A stretch of DNA of 64,000 bases from contig OZ023217.1 of assembly GCA_963995525.1 (NCBI GenBank), positions 23,171,581-23,235,580 on the forward strand, written 5' to 3'. The position numbers and the translations under genes were made by a program. The notes under the pieces were generated by a model. That model was not told the DNA's origin. It made no database searches and saw only the letters and a program-made list of their open reading frames with translations. This DNA is from Escarpia spicata. Lineage: Eukaryota > Annelida > Polychaeta > Sabellida > Siboglinidae. Below are positions 12,601 to 27,600 of the stretch, piece after piece. Positions within the stretch are counted from its first letter, which is position 1. Every line of letters starts with the position of its first letter.

Positions 12601-15600
12601 GTCAATACTGCTTTTGTTGCATGATCACATCACCACACAGAGTTGTACGGCTGTCTGCCACGAATCTCCACCACCGTGAAGCAATTCGTCTATGCCTGGC
12701 AGGGCATGGGATGTGCCACGAAGAAATTGCTAACCAAGTTCTCCTTTGGAAACCCTCGGGCCCTCAGAAAAGAGATCACCCTAACATGACCTTGAGAAAC
12801 CCCACTGAGTGGGTCACCGGTCTCAGGGGGACTTGTCTGGATGTCACCATATCAGACAGAAAACTGTGGAAACAACTCATCATGTTAAGTAGGTGTCAAA
12901 AGTAAGTTGTTCCCACTACGGGCAAGAAACAACTATGTCGAATTGTGGCAACAACGACACACAACTGAACTACTAAGTTACATTACTGTTACTTGTTGTT
13001 GTTTTCAGCACTTGGCAATGTTCTATTGACTGACTAAACCATATTTGAAGGGTTTCAGGACAAAACGTCCTATTGACTGACTAAACCATATTTGAAGGGT
13101 TTCAGGACAAAATGCGACAAACACCGTTTCTGAAATTTCCATCAAACAGGGACGATAGGTTTCTTTAACCATGTGTTGAGATAATATAATATCTAATTTG
13201 TACCGAAATGCATGTAGAGAGTTGATATTTTGTGTGAGGTATATCAGACTGTAGAGATTAGATTTTTTTTTTTATTTGTCCGGGGTGGAGGGGATCTTGG
13301 TAGGTCACAATTTCAAAACAGTTTTAGTGCAGGCGACTGCCTTTTCTTCCGGGCAATGTTGGGTAACTCGGCTAGTCTTTTATGAATGAGAGTAAATCAT
13401 CTGATGAAACTGTCTCAATGCTGCCGCGTTATTGGCTTCCTTACATCGAGGTCTGGTAGCTCAGGTTCAAAGCTCTGATGGCTGCGACTGGTGCTTATTG
13501 GCTTGGTTGGTTCCAGAACCTCCAGCACGTAGTTCGAGGGAGGGATATACTCCATGTCACACTCTGCAAAACAATGTATGCATTAGGGAACAAGGCAACA
13601 TGGGCCCAAGTTTGACTGAAACAACCTGTGAACCTTTTCAGTGAGACAACAGGCTCATCAGGAAAACTATAATGACCTCATAAGGAGATATATTATTACG
13701 CTAACTCAGATCATCATAAGTGCATCTCCTCCAAGACACCGAGGTACACTTACCTCTGTCTATGCTGGGTCACTTCCTTCGACCAGTGGCCTCTCTACCA
13801 ACTGGCAAAGTATTTAAAAACACACAACGATAGTCATTTACAGTTATTCACTTACATGTTTTTTATATGCGATATTCTTTTCCAGAGGGCCTTTCTCCTA
13901 TCTGATGGAATTGCTTGGTGATTAAGTCTCCATGGGGCAGCTGTCCTTTGACTGTTGCCCCATGGATGGGTGTAAGCTAGTTGTACTTGTGGCCCGCCCC
14001 AGCCAACCAGGTATTAAGTCGCCATAAGCAGGTGTCCATGAAATAGATACCTTATATCATCTTTCAGTGTCCATTTTATTTTCCTCGACAAACAACCCAA
14101 ACTACTCAAATATCTGCATTTACAGACCCATAGATTAAAACAATAGACAACATGAGTTCAAATTTTTCAAATTTTTGCAATAAAGAAAATTAATATAACG
14201 ATATGTCAACAAATGAGGTATCATTTTAAAGATCTTTATCTGTGGAATCCAAAAAGGAACAAAACTCAATTTCACAATTTTGCGACTTAGTAGCCACTTT
14301 GATGTAGCAGGCCACATTGACTGATGGATATTGTGGCTTTTCCTTTCCCTTTTTATCCCAAAGAGGGAAAGGAAAACGACGGGGGTGAAAAGGGGTAGAG
14401 AGGGGGAGAAGGGGAAAGACAGTAAAAGACATACTTGTGCAGAGGAACTTCATAATGCTCTCTGTTCCTCCGGTGCATATCACTGAAGACAGAAACAACA
14501 AACAGCATTTAAAGGTGAGTTCTTATATTGCACCGTGTCCAGTTCTTAAGACTGCTCAAAGCACTTTACCCCTGGTAGATGTGTTCAACTGAACACCATC
14601 TCAACTTCTCTGGGAAGCATTCAGTCACGCTGCAATTACTGTGCAAAGACTATTCATACACAAATATCCACCACTGTCTATAGCCAGGCACTCATTCATA
14701 CAGCTGAGTGAACTGGAGAAATGTTGAGTGAACGAACTTGCCCAGGGTTTGACACGGCAGCACCGAATTTGAACCCAAATTCACTCAAATGAGAGTGTGA
14801 TGCTCTACTCACTGCGCCACATGCAAACTATATTCTTTATGAAAAAGTCTTACACCATAATAAAATAGTAAAAACGAAGTTGCACATCATTTTGTTAGGT
14901 GTGTTATAATGTTATAAATGGAACATGGTCGATGCTGAACGTATACCTCATCAGGCGCATCCTGAAACGTTGAATACGTACAGGAAGTTCGTGCAGAAGC
15001 TTCGTGGAGAGTAGAGGAACGAGCGGTTTGTGGTCCGTCTCCACCTTGAATTGCATGCCGATGAGAAGGTCAGACCAGTGTTCGAGTGCCCATGTGGTTG
15101 CCAATGCCTCTTTTTCGATCTGGGCGTAACGGCATTCGGTCTCGGTCATTGATCTACTTGCAAATGCAACAGGTCGCATCTCCCCTGAAGACTGTCGTTG
15201 TAGTAACACAGCTCCAAGACCGAAGCTGCTGGCGTCCGCCGAGACAACTGTTTCTTTCTCGATGCCATACATTGCAAGTACTCTTTCAGATGCCAGTTCC
15301 GATTTCAGGTCTTTGAAGGCTTGCTGCTGTGTCTGGCCCCATAGCCATGCATTCTTCTTCTTTAGCATCTCTCTTAGCGGATGTGTCATCTCTGCTAAGT
15401 TCGGACAGAATTTCATGAGCTGATTTATCATTCCCAGAAATTGTCTGAGATCCACAATGTCTGTTGGCTCAGCCATCTCAACAATCGATTTCACTTTAGC
15501 TGGATCTTTGTGAATTCCGTGGTTGTCTATGATCTGTCCGAGATACGATAGTTTGGTCTGTGACAAGACACATTTCTCCAGATTGAGCGTCAAACCACTC

Positions 15601-18600
15601 TTTGTCAGTCTGTCGAGAACAGCTTTCAGCCTCTGATCGTGTTCGCGTTGGTCGCGTCCGACAACAAGTATGTCGTCCAGGTGACAAACGACTCCGTTGA
15701 GCCCTGACAGTTCACAGTCCATACGCTTCTGGAAATACTCCGGGGCTGAGGATATCCCGAAAGGAAGTCGTCGGAACATGTATCTGCCATATGGCGTTAT
15801 GAAAGTTGTCAGCTTAGCACTCTCTTCACTGAGCATGATTTGATGAAATCCCGAGTTTGCATCAAGTTTGGAGTAGACTGTTCCTTCTGCAATGCTGCCA
15901 AGTGTCGTTTCAACTTTCGGAATGATGTAGTGTTCTTGACGCACTGATTCATTCAGTTTCGTCAAGTCTACACATATTCTGACAGCACCTGAAGGTTTTG
16001 GAACTGCAACGATTGGAGCACACCAGTCGGTGGGGTCGATCACTCCACTATCTATTCGGTCGATCTCGTCTTTCACCTTTTTCATCAGCGGGAGAGGCAT
16101 TCTCCTTGGTGTGGCAAGACAGAATGGTGTCGCGTTCTCTTTCAAGTGAATTGTGTGTTCCCCTTGTAGTTTCCCCAAACCGGAAAACAACTTCGGGTAT
16201 TTGTTTACCACACTCTGCTTACTCACAGGTGGTGATAGATCAGCAACGTTGACAGCTTTGATACTGTATGTACCTGGGAGGTCATGTATGAGACCTAGTT
16301 TGCGTATTCCTGGTACTCCCAGTAGTAGCTTTGACGCACCCTTGGCAATGTACACTTGTTCTGTGATTTGCGTTGTATCATGAACAAGTAACATTTTGAC
16401 AAATCCCACAGTGTCGAGTTGTGTGTCTCCAGCTCCGATGAGAATTCTGTCAGTCTCTAACAGTTCACCGAATGACGGTTGATAAACTTGTTTTGGCATG
16501 ATCGATACCTGGGCACCAGTATCAATACACCATTGAAGTTTCTCCTCGCCTGCGCACAGCTGTAAATGCCACCCTGGATCAGGATGTGCATCGTCACTAA
16601 GCTCATCAATTCCTCCAACAAATGTTGATGCAGTTGTCGGTGTTACGTCATCATGACCTGTGACCTCGTTGACACGTCGCGCACTCCGACAAATGACTTG
16701 AAAATGTCCGGTTTTCTGGCATAACCGACATTTATTTTTGGCAGCTGGGCAGTTCTTTTTCCCATAGACGTGATGCGTATTGCAGTAACCACATCTCTTG
16801 TTTACTTTTGGAGTGTGTTTATCTCGCTGGTCGACAAACTGCGTTGTGCGTTTTGACACGTATCCTTGTTTACGCTTGACGTACTCGATGTTTGCGGTTT
16901 TCGACTCTCTCAGCTCGCGGTATGTAGCTTCCTTCAACGAGAGTATTTGGACGACTTTGTCCAACAATAAGTCTGCGCCTGCATCATACAGTTTTAGTTT
17001 GGCGCTGTCTTCAGTGCACGCAAATGTTATTTTGTCTCTCACTACCTGCTCGTGAAATTCAGGAGGAAACTTGCACTCATTTACTCTCTCGCGCACAGTG
17101 TTTACCCACGAATCAATTGTCTGTCCTGGTTCACGTTTCAAATGATACCAGTACTTTTCTCGCAACATTAACTGCGGGTCACGTTTCGTGAAATATTGGT
17201 CATATTTCGTAACAACAGTGTCATAATTGTTTTTGTTCTATTCCGACAAAAACGTAAAATTTGTGAAAATTTCGATTCCGTTTTCACCAATATGATGAAG
17301 TAGTAGCCCTACTTTTTTTCTCCTGGCTTGTCGGTTGACCCTGTGGCTTGAAGGTAGATCTGGAATCTCCTCTTCCATTTTTCCCACGAGTGCGCTGGGT
17401 TGCCAGTCATCGTCACTTCTAAAGTGTCTGGTGGTTTGATGGATGCTCCCGCCATCTTGTCTTGTTGTCGAGTCGGCTGGCTGTGTTGTACTATTACGCA
17501 GGCTCTGCTTGTACTGACTTCGCAACGTTCTCACATTTCTTCCGTACAATATACTCTTAGACAGTCATTGTCTGCAGTATTTGGTGTACGTCCCAATTCT
17601 GTCACCATGTTATACCTTGCCAAAAGGATGTATTTGAGAAAAGCAAGTAACGTTAAGTCACATGTTTAATCGGTCCAGCCACACGCGCCCCCTGTCGCAT
17701 CATTCCAGCACTTACAAAAACACCAGGGTATAGATCACTATAATATTAACTACGTTATACAACATCTGACACCATAATAAAATAGTAAAAACGAAGTTGC
17801 ACATCATTTTGTTTCATCTTACAAGTAAATATGAATTACACTGGAGAACATTGAACTTACTCGCACAAACCCAATAATGTCATGAGCTAATCATGACTAT
17901 TAATTTATTCAAAAACAACTTTTCTGATAGCTTTAAAAATTCCTAACAAGATGCCTCTATTCCAATCCATCTCAGTAAAACCTGAACTTCACCCAAATCT
18001 AAACTTCACCCAAACCTAAAAGTATATCTAGAAATATTTGCGAAATTTGAGCTGCACACATTTAACTTGGTGCTTATGAATTGCTAACGACATTTCCCTA
18101 CCTGCTGGAGGGTTATTCATGAGGGCTGCATCCAGAACAAGGCTGTCAAGAGTGCGAACTTGACACAGGTGCAGCGGGAGTTCAGTCAGTGCGTTCGATG
18201 ACACGTCAAGGGTACGAAGACTTTGCATCTTGCACATCGAATCAGGAATCTTGTTTAGTTTGTTACCTGGCATTTTGAAAGACAAGAATAATAGCTGCAA
18301 AAGCTCACTAGTTAGAGTGAGGGATGGCCAACTGGTAGATCTCAGGTTAAAGGGACATAGTCCGTTCGTTTACTCAGAATTAGCAGGTGGTAAATGTGTA
18401 CTGTCTTAGACCCATCCTAAGGCTAAAACAGGACTAAATACATTCGTAAAGAACCCAGCCCTATGCTGGAAGAAAAATAGTAAGGTGTCAACTACCACTT
18501 TCAGTGAAGTGTGTTGTTTTAGGTACATTGTGACACGTTTAGTTCGACAGCTGGTACACCTCCAGCAGATCCAGCAGTAAAAACAATTTTCATTGCCAAA

Positions 18601-21600
18601 TTGTCTTTGTCGCTGTAAATAGTAAAAATGTTCCGCCTACATGTTGCACGGCATTATAACAGTTTCTCAATCAAAGAGAATATGAGAACCCAATATAACA
18701 GCTGGCACATTCATATAGACATGTCAGGGAAATTAGCATCCGACAATTCACAGCAAGGTCAAGGTCAAAGAAGCTCTAGGTGCTGAAAGGTAAAAAATCA
18801 GCGGGCATGTCTCAGTATGTCAGTTGTCGAGAATTGTGAGATTTCACAAGAATCTCCCACTTTGAAAACAATATCGATCATACTGAAATTAGTTTTTAAG
18901 TGAAATACATGTACGATTACCGAATTAAAAAGATGTCACTGGCATCACTCAAAACTGCTACACTTACGGCATATTTGGAAACCTCCCATTCTATGAAGAC
19001 CCAACAACGCATTAAATGCATAAAGATCACAGGGGCATTTGAAGTTTCCTGTGGTGAATGTTACGTAGATTTTCGTAAAATATGTCATATGTTTACGTCA
19101 CCTGCCATAGATGGGTTACTCTAGTGCTGCCACCTAGTGATCAAACTCTTCCTAGAATGGGCGCCCCCAAACCAATTATACAATCGGTTTGGCCAAACTG
19201 ATGATCAATTATGAAAATCAAACTGATTCTCAACACTATATGTGACCTCGCACAGCAAACTGGATACTAAGATGCAAAATTATGAAATGGAGTTCTAGTT
19301 GTCTCCAGCACTTGGCAACGTTCTATTAACTGACTAGTCTGTGTTATTGTGGTTACAATGTAATGGTCTTATGAGGTCTCGTTCAACTAGTCAGCCTTTT
19401 TCAGAACATTATCGCCAAACCGATCTGTACATGCTAACACTGAGGGTGGTCACTGCCAGGATGCTTGTTGTCCTCGGTGGTTCTTTTACGTCCCAAATTG
19501 AGACGGGACCGACGTTAACATGATCTCCGAGTCACGAGACATACACAGTCCCCAATGTTGAGAGCCACATTTTTACACCAAATATACCATGCCTGACTGT
19601 TTACTGAACTCTGGGCGCCAGCATGCCAGGCGGAGGTACTAACCACTACACTATCGCGCGCCCCCCTTTTTTTACCTTTTTGTACCTTGATTCCACAGAT
19701 CATAAGCTTTATAATCTTTCCTCAATTGCTGACATATCTTCAGAAGTTTTTGAGTTATTAGTAGATTTGAAAACTTTAAAACGCGATGTTCTGAGAAACG
19801 ATTTTCTATTGTTTTTAATCTCTCGGTTCTTAAATGGATGAATTTGATTAGTTTTTGGTCTTACCATTTATATGTCAAGGAAAACAAACTGGACAGTGAA
19901 AGGCATCCTCGTGTGCCAGGGGTCGCTGCTGCTGATTACATCAGTGCCAGCCAGCAGTACCCGCTAGTGAGCGATTTCATCGCTCACTAGATCTGTGAAT
20001 CTTGGCAGGTCAGGTGGTCATAATAAAACTAATTTCAACCAACTATGGCCCGTGTTACATGCAATGTTTAGGAAGTAGAAGCAATTATTCGAATACACAA
20101 TATCCCTCAGCTGCACGAGAGCAAACGGGTCATTATATACATGTATTGGGATTCCCACAAGTCGTTTATCCCTCTTCAAATTGGGGCAGGTATTTGCGCT
20201 ATTCTCACGGGTGATGCAGTCGTGACTGGCGAAGTCAATTACTAGTCTGACTCAGCTAACTTCTGCACTTCGCGTAGTGGATCAGCCAGGGCTAGTTTTG
20301 CATGGCAAACAGCCCTGGCTGGCGAGGATGGTGAAAAGTACAATTAAAAAGTATGTATTTCTGCCAAAATCACAAAATTAACGAGGCGCGACTGAAACAG
20401 CTATTTTTGGCTCGTGTGCAAAATTGGCCTGTGCGATTTAATACCCGGCTCGCTGCGGCAAGTCACATATATATGTTGAGCTGCCAAGTTGTGTGGGGAA
20501 ATATGCGTGAGGTCTAGTTCCCCAAAAGGAAACCAGGTGGTGGCATCGCAGTTTCTCAACAAAACACTACGTGGCGGCACTTTTGGTTATTCCAATTTTC
20601 CGGAAAACTATTTTTTACTCACGTCACTGACATCGATAAGACTAACCTCGTGGATTCTCATGGTCTGCACTATCCACCCCAATAAATATGTCAACATGTG
20701 CATAGAAATAAGCCTGTTTGTATTAATATTTTCTAATGGCAAATATGCGTGAGATTTACAAAAGATGGACCAAAAAATATGTGAGTCTCATGCCAAATGC
20801 GGTGGCCTGCCCTACCTTTGAGGAGGAGTGTCTGCAGCTGCTGTAGTTTGCCGAGGCCAGTCGGCAGATCCTTGAGACGGTTCTGCTCCACGTTGAGCAC
20901 CTGTAGTTTCTGGAGCACTTCTATGGCATCGGGCAGGTGGGTCAGCTCGTTGCCGTGAAGGTCCAGCACCTGGATGCAGACAACCATCCCTATTATCACT
21001 CACAGGCCCAGCATTATATCTGGAAACGTGGCGTTATACAAATAAAATTTACTATTATAGTTATACTGTGACCACAGATATAAATAGAACACGCCAATTG
21101 AACAAGATCGCTAAGTCGCTATCAGTTGACACATGATACAGTGACGTCTGCACGGTTCCAGAGACATCCATACTAGTGCATGGCAATAAGCCACTGCAGT
21201 CCCAAAAGTATATACAACACGGCATCAAGCTTTCATCATAACATATATTAACTAACTTCAGTTAGTTGGTGTTGTAAATGTACAATGGGTTCAGACAGTT
21301 GCCTCACTAATATGCCTGTGTTTGTGACATCTCTAGCTACAGACCTATATATTTGGTACACCCACTGTCATAGGGATGAGTATATCTGTTTAGAACAACA
21401 CAACAGATTGTTTCCAATTTATGTCCCCCTAAACAAAACGAGCTTCGAGAAAGATTTTCGATTTCCATTGCAATGACATGGTCACTGAAATGGTCATCAC
21501 CAGCAGCTTGCGTGAAGGCAACATTAATAATTATTATTACTGAACATTCTTCAGGAAAGTTCGTTTTCAAATCAGAAACTTTCATTTTTCATATCCAAGA

Positions 21601-24600
21601 TTAATAATGTGCTAACTGCTCCATAACAGCCATTTTCATATGGAGAGCAAGATTCTGTTTGAATATTATCTGGCCAATTTCCTCAAGGACACGTCTCCTG
21701 CCTACAAAAATGTGTTTTGTCTTATTAAAGTGTCAAAAGAAATAAATTTATGTCTGGGAATCTGCAGAGGGAAATAACTTTTATTAGTAATTATTTGTTG
21801 TAATAGTTTTATCCCATTAAGCTTTTTGGTTAATACAGAATGCGTCAACCACACTAGGACTCTGTACAATAATATTATTAAATAACGTGTTGTTATATAA
21901 TTCAACCAACTTAAGTATCTTATTGTCAATTTGCATGATTGTAATATTTTTAAACAGTAATTTTTTCTAAATTAATGACAATGGGGTATGTTCGTGCAGA
22001 TTGTTACCTAAGCTATACTGTATAATTGAGGATTCTTCGCTGTGGAAAGAGATGCCAGATCCTGTCTTCGCTCCGTTAGTGCAGTAAGCAACACAGGAAA
22101 TAACCATATTCAATATTTCACAATAGATATTGTCACCAGCAAGCCTCCAAATGCTATTGAGATTTAAAAACAGATACATGTTGCTTGCTACAGCGTGAGC
22201 CATCCAACTGTCCATATTTTAGGATAATCCACCTGGGATATTAACCTCAGGTTAAACTCATTTCCAGGTCACAACCCTTCCCCAAATGACTAAGCGGGCG
22301 GCTGCAGCCTGCCCCATTAACTAATTACACAGTCATCAAGTCCGACCCGAAAAATGTATGTATAGATACGTCCCGAATCATTGCAAATTTATTATCGACA
22401 TACAAGTCTGATCTACAGCGGGAGGAGCAGTGTGCGAGATACGTGTATTGTGCATACTCTAGTGAAGTCGCCTTGTGGTGCACATCAGCAAATGTGAGAA
22501 AATCGTGAATAAGATTCACTGGACTGGTAATATCGCCCACAAGCCGTTACCAGTGGCGCGAAAGCCAATTTAAGCCTCCTTCGCATGACTGACTTCGATG
22601 CAACCAACCGAAAAGGTGCGACCGTTAAGACTTAAGTAGACAGCTCAAGTAATCCACCCTGTTGTGTTGATTACAACAGTGACCAACGGTCAACCGCATA
22701 CTGAACATGACAAAAGGTCAACGAAAGGGAAGCGCTAGTGCCTGCACCAATGCTTCGGAAGCAACCAACGAATCGTTGAATGGAGACATGTGCACCGCAA
22801 TCATTGCGCTCATTGAGAAAAATGACCCTATCATCGCCACAGTCGTCGAAGCAATCAGTCAGGCTATCCTTGCCAGACTAGTTGTAAACAAAAACTTCGC
22901 AAAACAAATCGTCGACTCCATCCTGAAAACAGACGTCATCGCTGACATTAAACAAGACATATACAAGGCATCCCAGATGGACACTACTCGTGCTGCAGCT
23001 AACGCCGCGGAGATGGCCGCTCGAGTCTCACAACTTGAGACGATTAATACAAAACTGTACAACGACCTAGACGTGATGGAGCAGTACAGTAGACGAAACT
23101 GCCTAATCGTCAACGGTGTGCCGGACACTACCGACCCAGAGTCTGCAGTTCTCGACATTTTCACCAACAAGCTCGGCGTTTCGATTGGACATGAGACCAT
23201 CGACCGATGTCACCGGCTCGGGACATCCGCTAACTCATCAACTTCGAGACCACGAGCCGTTATCGTGAAATTTACAACCTACCAAGCACGCCAGAAAGTC
23301 TTCTCGATGAAACGGCGACTGAAAGGTACCAAACTACTCATCACGGAAAACCTCACTAGACGCCGCAACGAGCTGCTCTCCAAAGCCAAGTCGCTGCCCA
23401 ACGTCACTGCCACCTGGACGTCTGACGGCCGTATTGTCTGCCTACTCGCCAGTGGCAGGAAAGTCTCCATAACCACAGACCAGGACCTCCGCCATCTCGA
23501 CCGGCAGTAACTTCATCCAACCGAACAATGCTATCGGACGATAACACTAATTAGCCATGGCTAGACGAGCACTGAAATGCTCGTTGTGCCAAAGTGTGCT
23601 TCACAGGAGATCAGCAAACTTAACACAAAATCAAATGTCATGCCAAGGTAAAGATTCTGTTTATTTATATTGTAACATGTGTATAGACATTTTTCCATAC
23701 AGCACTGTTAGCGATGATGAATTTAAATTTATTAACTCTGATATGAATGTTAATGCCACTATATACAATATCTATGATCAATGCTCAGTTTTCGGCTTTA
23801 AATCATTTAGCATGTCTGAGTACAACTGTGGTGATTTTGAATGTGACATTGACCCAAACAACAACTTCTTTAATACTATTTCTACACGCTGTGACTATTA
23901 CACGGTTGAACAATTTGTTAAGAGTGAAAACATTCAGAAAGGATTGTCCTTCATTCATTTCAATGCTCGGAGTCTCAAGGCAAATTTTGATAAAATTAGA
24001 GCTTATATAACTGAACTAAACACCCCGTTTGACATTATTGCTATATCGGAAACATGGTTAGATTCTGAAGATTGCTCTGATATACTGTTGAATGGGTATG
24101 ATGTTATTTACAGAAATAGAAACAATAAGAAAGGTGGCGGAGTGGCTATTTATGTTAACGTATCAATTGAATTCAAGGTAATACAGACCATGTCTATGGT
24201 AATTGATGATGTATTGGAATGTATTACAGTCGAATTACGTATAGGTAATATGAAAAACATCATCGTTAGTTGTATATATAGAGTGCCAGGAACTAATATA
24301 GATATGTTTACTGATCAACTTGAATCAATGATCAAGACAGTTAGGAACACTAACAAAACAATATTTATATGTGGTGATTTCAATATAGATCTTTTAAAGT
24401 ATAACACCAACAATGGTACAACACATTTTGTGGATATGTTGTTTAGTCTAGGTATATATCCCTTAATTGACAAGCCGAGCAGAATTACAGATCACAGTGC
24501 AACTTTAATTGATAACATTTTCACAAATGAACTGAATAATAGTATTACTAGCGGGTTACTTATAACTGATATTAGTGATCATTTACCTGTATTTTGTGTC

Positions 24601-27600
24601 TGTAATTGTTCACATATAAATAGAATCACTGTAAACAAATACAGATGTATCAGAAAACTGAGTGATGATTGCATAAAATCCTTTAACAGTGATCTTTCTG
24701 CTGTAAACTGGGATACGGTTTTAAATGAATCCGACGCAGATATAGCCTACACTAATTTTATGGACATATTCACCAGCTTGTATGATAAGAATTGTCCAAT
24801 TAAGAAAATATGCATGAATACACCTACCTCAAAGAGCAAACCCTGGTTCAATAGAGGTTTGCGCAATGCTTGTAAAAAGAAAAATAATTTGTACAAACAG
24901 TTTTTGCGGCATAGAACAACAAAATCTAAATGTAAATATTCAACTTACAAAAATAAACTTACTTCTATTCTTAGATTTTGTGAAAAAGAATATTACAATA
25001 AATTATTAGTCAAAGAAAAATATAATGTAAAGGGTACGTGGAAAATTTTAAATTCAATTATAAAGAAACGACAACTACAGTCATGTTACCCAAACTCTTT
25101 CATTAGCAATGGTAGATTGACCAGAAATACAACAGACATTGTTAATGGTTTAAACGATTTTTTCGTAAATGTAGGACCAAATCTTGCAAAAAATATAAGA
25201 GTACCAAATGGAAATACAAGTGTGCTTGATTTTTTACAAAATACGAACACCAACACCATGTTGTTACCTGGGGTAGAAGAACAGGAAGTGATGAATATTG
25301 TTAACGGTTGTAAAAACAAAAAATCTACAGGTTATGACAATGTTGATATGATAATTGTTAAAAAGGTAATTTCCAATGTTGTAATACCGTTTACTCATAT
25401 ATGTAACAAATCATTTAGTAGTGGTGTATTTCCCAGTAAAATGAAAATTGCCAAAGTAATTCCTATATTTAAGGCAGGGGAAAAGAATGTTTTTACTAAC
25501 TATAGACCAGTATCTCTACTTCCGCAATTTTCAAAACTATTAGAAAAATTATTTAATTCTAGGCTAGATAAATTTATAGAAAAGTATGACATTTTAAACA
25601 GCAGTCAATATGGGTTTAGGACAAAAATGTCAACTTCAATGGCTCTGTTAGAACTAACTGAAAATATTACTGCTGCCTTAGACCAAAAGAATTGCACAAT
25701 TGGTGTATTTATTGATTTAAAAAAAGCATTTGATACAATTGATCATAATTTATTACTCCGAAAATTAGAGGCTTATGGTATCAGAGGGATGGCCAGCGAG
25801 TGGCTGAAAAGTTACTTGTATAACAGACTACAGTATGTCAGCATAGATGACTGCAATTCAGATTTATTACAGGTGTTATGTGGAGTACCACAAGGCTCCA
25901 TTCTGGGTCCAAAATTATTTATACTATACATAAATGATATTTGTAATTGTTCAGATATACTAAAATTCATTCTTTTTGCGGATGATACAAATATATTTTG
26001 TTCTGGGAAAGATCCAGCCCAGCTAAGCAAAATTGTCAGCGACGAACTACAAAAACTACATATCTGGTTTTCAGTAAATAAATTATCCTTAAACGTTGCT
26101 AAGACAAACTACATGTTGTTTACCAACTATAGTAAAACAACAAATATTGATATAAAAATCGATAATACAACTATTGATAGAGTATATGTTACTAAGTTTT
26201 TAGGTGTCTTAATAGATGATAAGCTTAGCTGGAAAGATCATATAAATATGATCAAGTCTAAACTAACAAAAACTATCGCCATTATTTACAGGGCTAAATA
26301 TTTATTAGATAAAAAGTCGCTTTTTATACTATATTGTTCATTATTTCTCCCGTATTTATCATACTGCTGCGAAGTTTGGGGAAATGCGTATACAACATAT
26401 ATTAACGGTGTTTATATATTACAAAAGAAAGTTGTACGAATAATATGTAAGAAGAATCCACTAAGCCATACTAATACATTATTTTATGATCTACGCATTC
26501 TTAAACTTTATGACTTAATAAAATTAAACATTTCTATCGTAATGTTTAAAGCTAACAATAAGTTGTTGCCTGATAACCTTCAATTCTTTTTCAATGCCAA
26601 ATATACTACACCCTATGTAACACGCCAAAGAAATAAACTAAAACATGTTTATGCCCGAACCACGTTAAAGGCTAAGTGTATATCTGTGTATGGTATTAAA
26701 TTATGGAATTGTTTAGACGAGCACATAAAGAGATCACTTACTGTGAGAAATCTCAAAAAACAATATAAAAATTACTTAATTGAAGAGTATAAGTCATGTA
26801 ATTAATTTCGTTATTATTGTTAAGGTTCAGAAAGTATTTGGAAGCACGATTGTAGTAGTGGTCTCACTTTAACAATAGCATTTTCTTTGTGTTACTAACA
26901 CTGTGTTTAAGATTATGACCATGTTATAATGATGTCGGGGAAAGTGCATAATAAGCAATGAGCTTCTACTTTCCCCCTTTCCATGTTGAACTGTGTCAAC
27001 TATAATATGTATATATATTGTATGTTGTATTCTCAATTGGAAATAAAGAATTGAATTAAAAAAAATTGAATTGAATTAATCATCAGCAGTTTATGAAGTG
27101 AACACAATGACAAATCACATGTTCCTTGTGCCAGACATTTGTTACATGTTATAAATGTTGACACTATAAACAGTTCTATGTTCACATACATACATATAAC
27201 ACATTAGTAGAATATAATATAGGTTGCTCAAATTTGTCAATGTTCATTCCAGTGTGAGCCACGAAACTGTCCACAACTTAGGATAATACAACTGCCAGGT
27301 TAACCTATCTTTTTCGAGATCACTACCATCCACACTACACAACCACTATGTTTAGTATAGATGTTGTACCTCATTCAGTATAAGCTTTAACAAGGAGCAC
27401 AATAACACATCTCCGAGTTAAAATGTCCTGTGCCAGACATTTATTACATGTTATATAGACTGTCAGACAGTTCTATGCTACCGTAACGACAGTACGTATC
27501 GGGACACTTAAACATAATTAAATTATCAGCTGCCCCGATACACATAGAGTGCTAACAAACATTCTCAGATTCATTGTCCCAATTCTTAGGGACGTGAACA

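Larger units (their letters stand above)
14902..17764 (-). mobile_element. Gypsy-type LTR retrotransposon, internally deleted (no integrase)
   Basis: On the minus strand: a probable LTR (17764-17608, TGTTGTATAACG to GGTATAACA), a primer-binding site, gag, protease, reverse transcriptase and RNase H, then an abrupt end just after the RNase H motif. Integrase, chromodomain and most of the 3' LTR are absent; only a TATAACA-like end remains at the left. Inserted in LRSAM1 intron 6 in the sense orientation. Confidence 0.85.
22540..27075 (+). mobile_element. Full-length CR1/Jockey-group LINE with two intact ORFs
   Basis: About 4.5 kb: a short 5' leader, ORF1 (22707-23510), ORF2 (23557-26805), and an AT-rich 3' UTR ending in AAATAAAGAATTGAATT and a short TTGAA/GAATT repeat tail. 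Both ORFs are uninterrupted, so it looks young. It sits antisense in LRSAM1 intron 4. The 5' boundary is approximate and I could not identify a clear target-site duplication. Confidence 0.85.
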
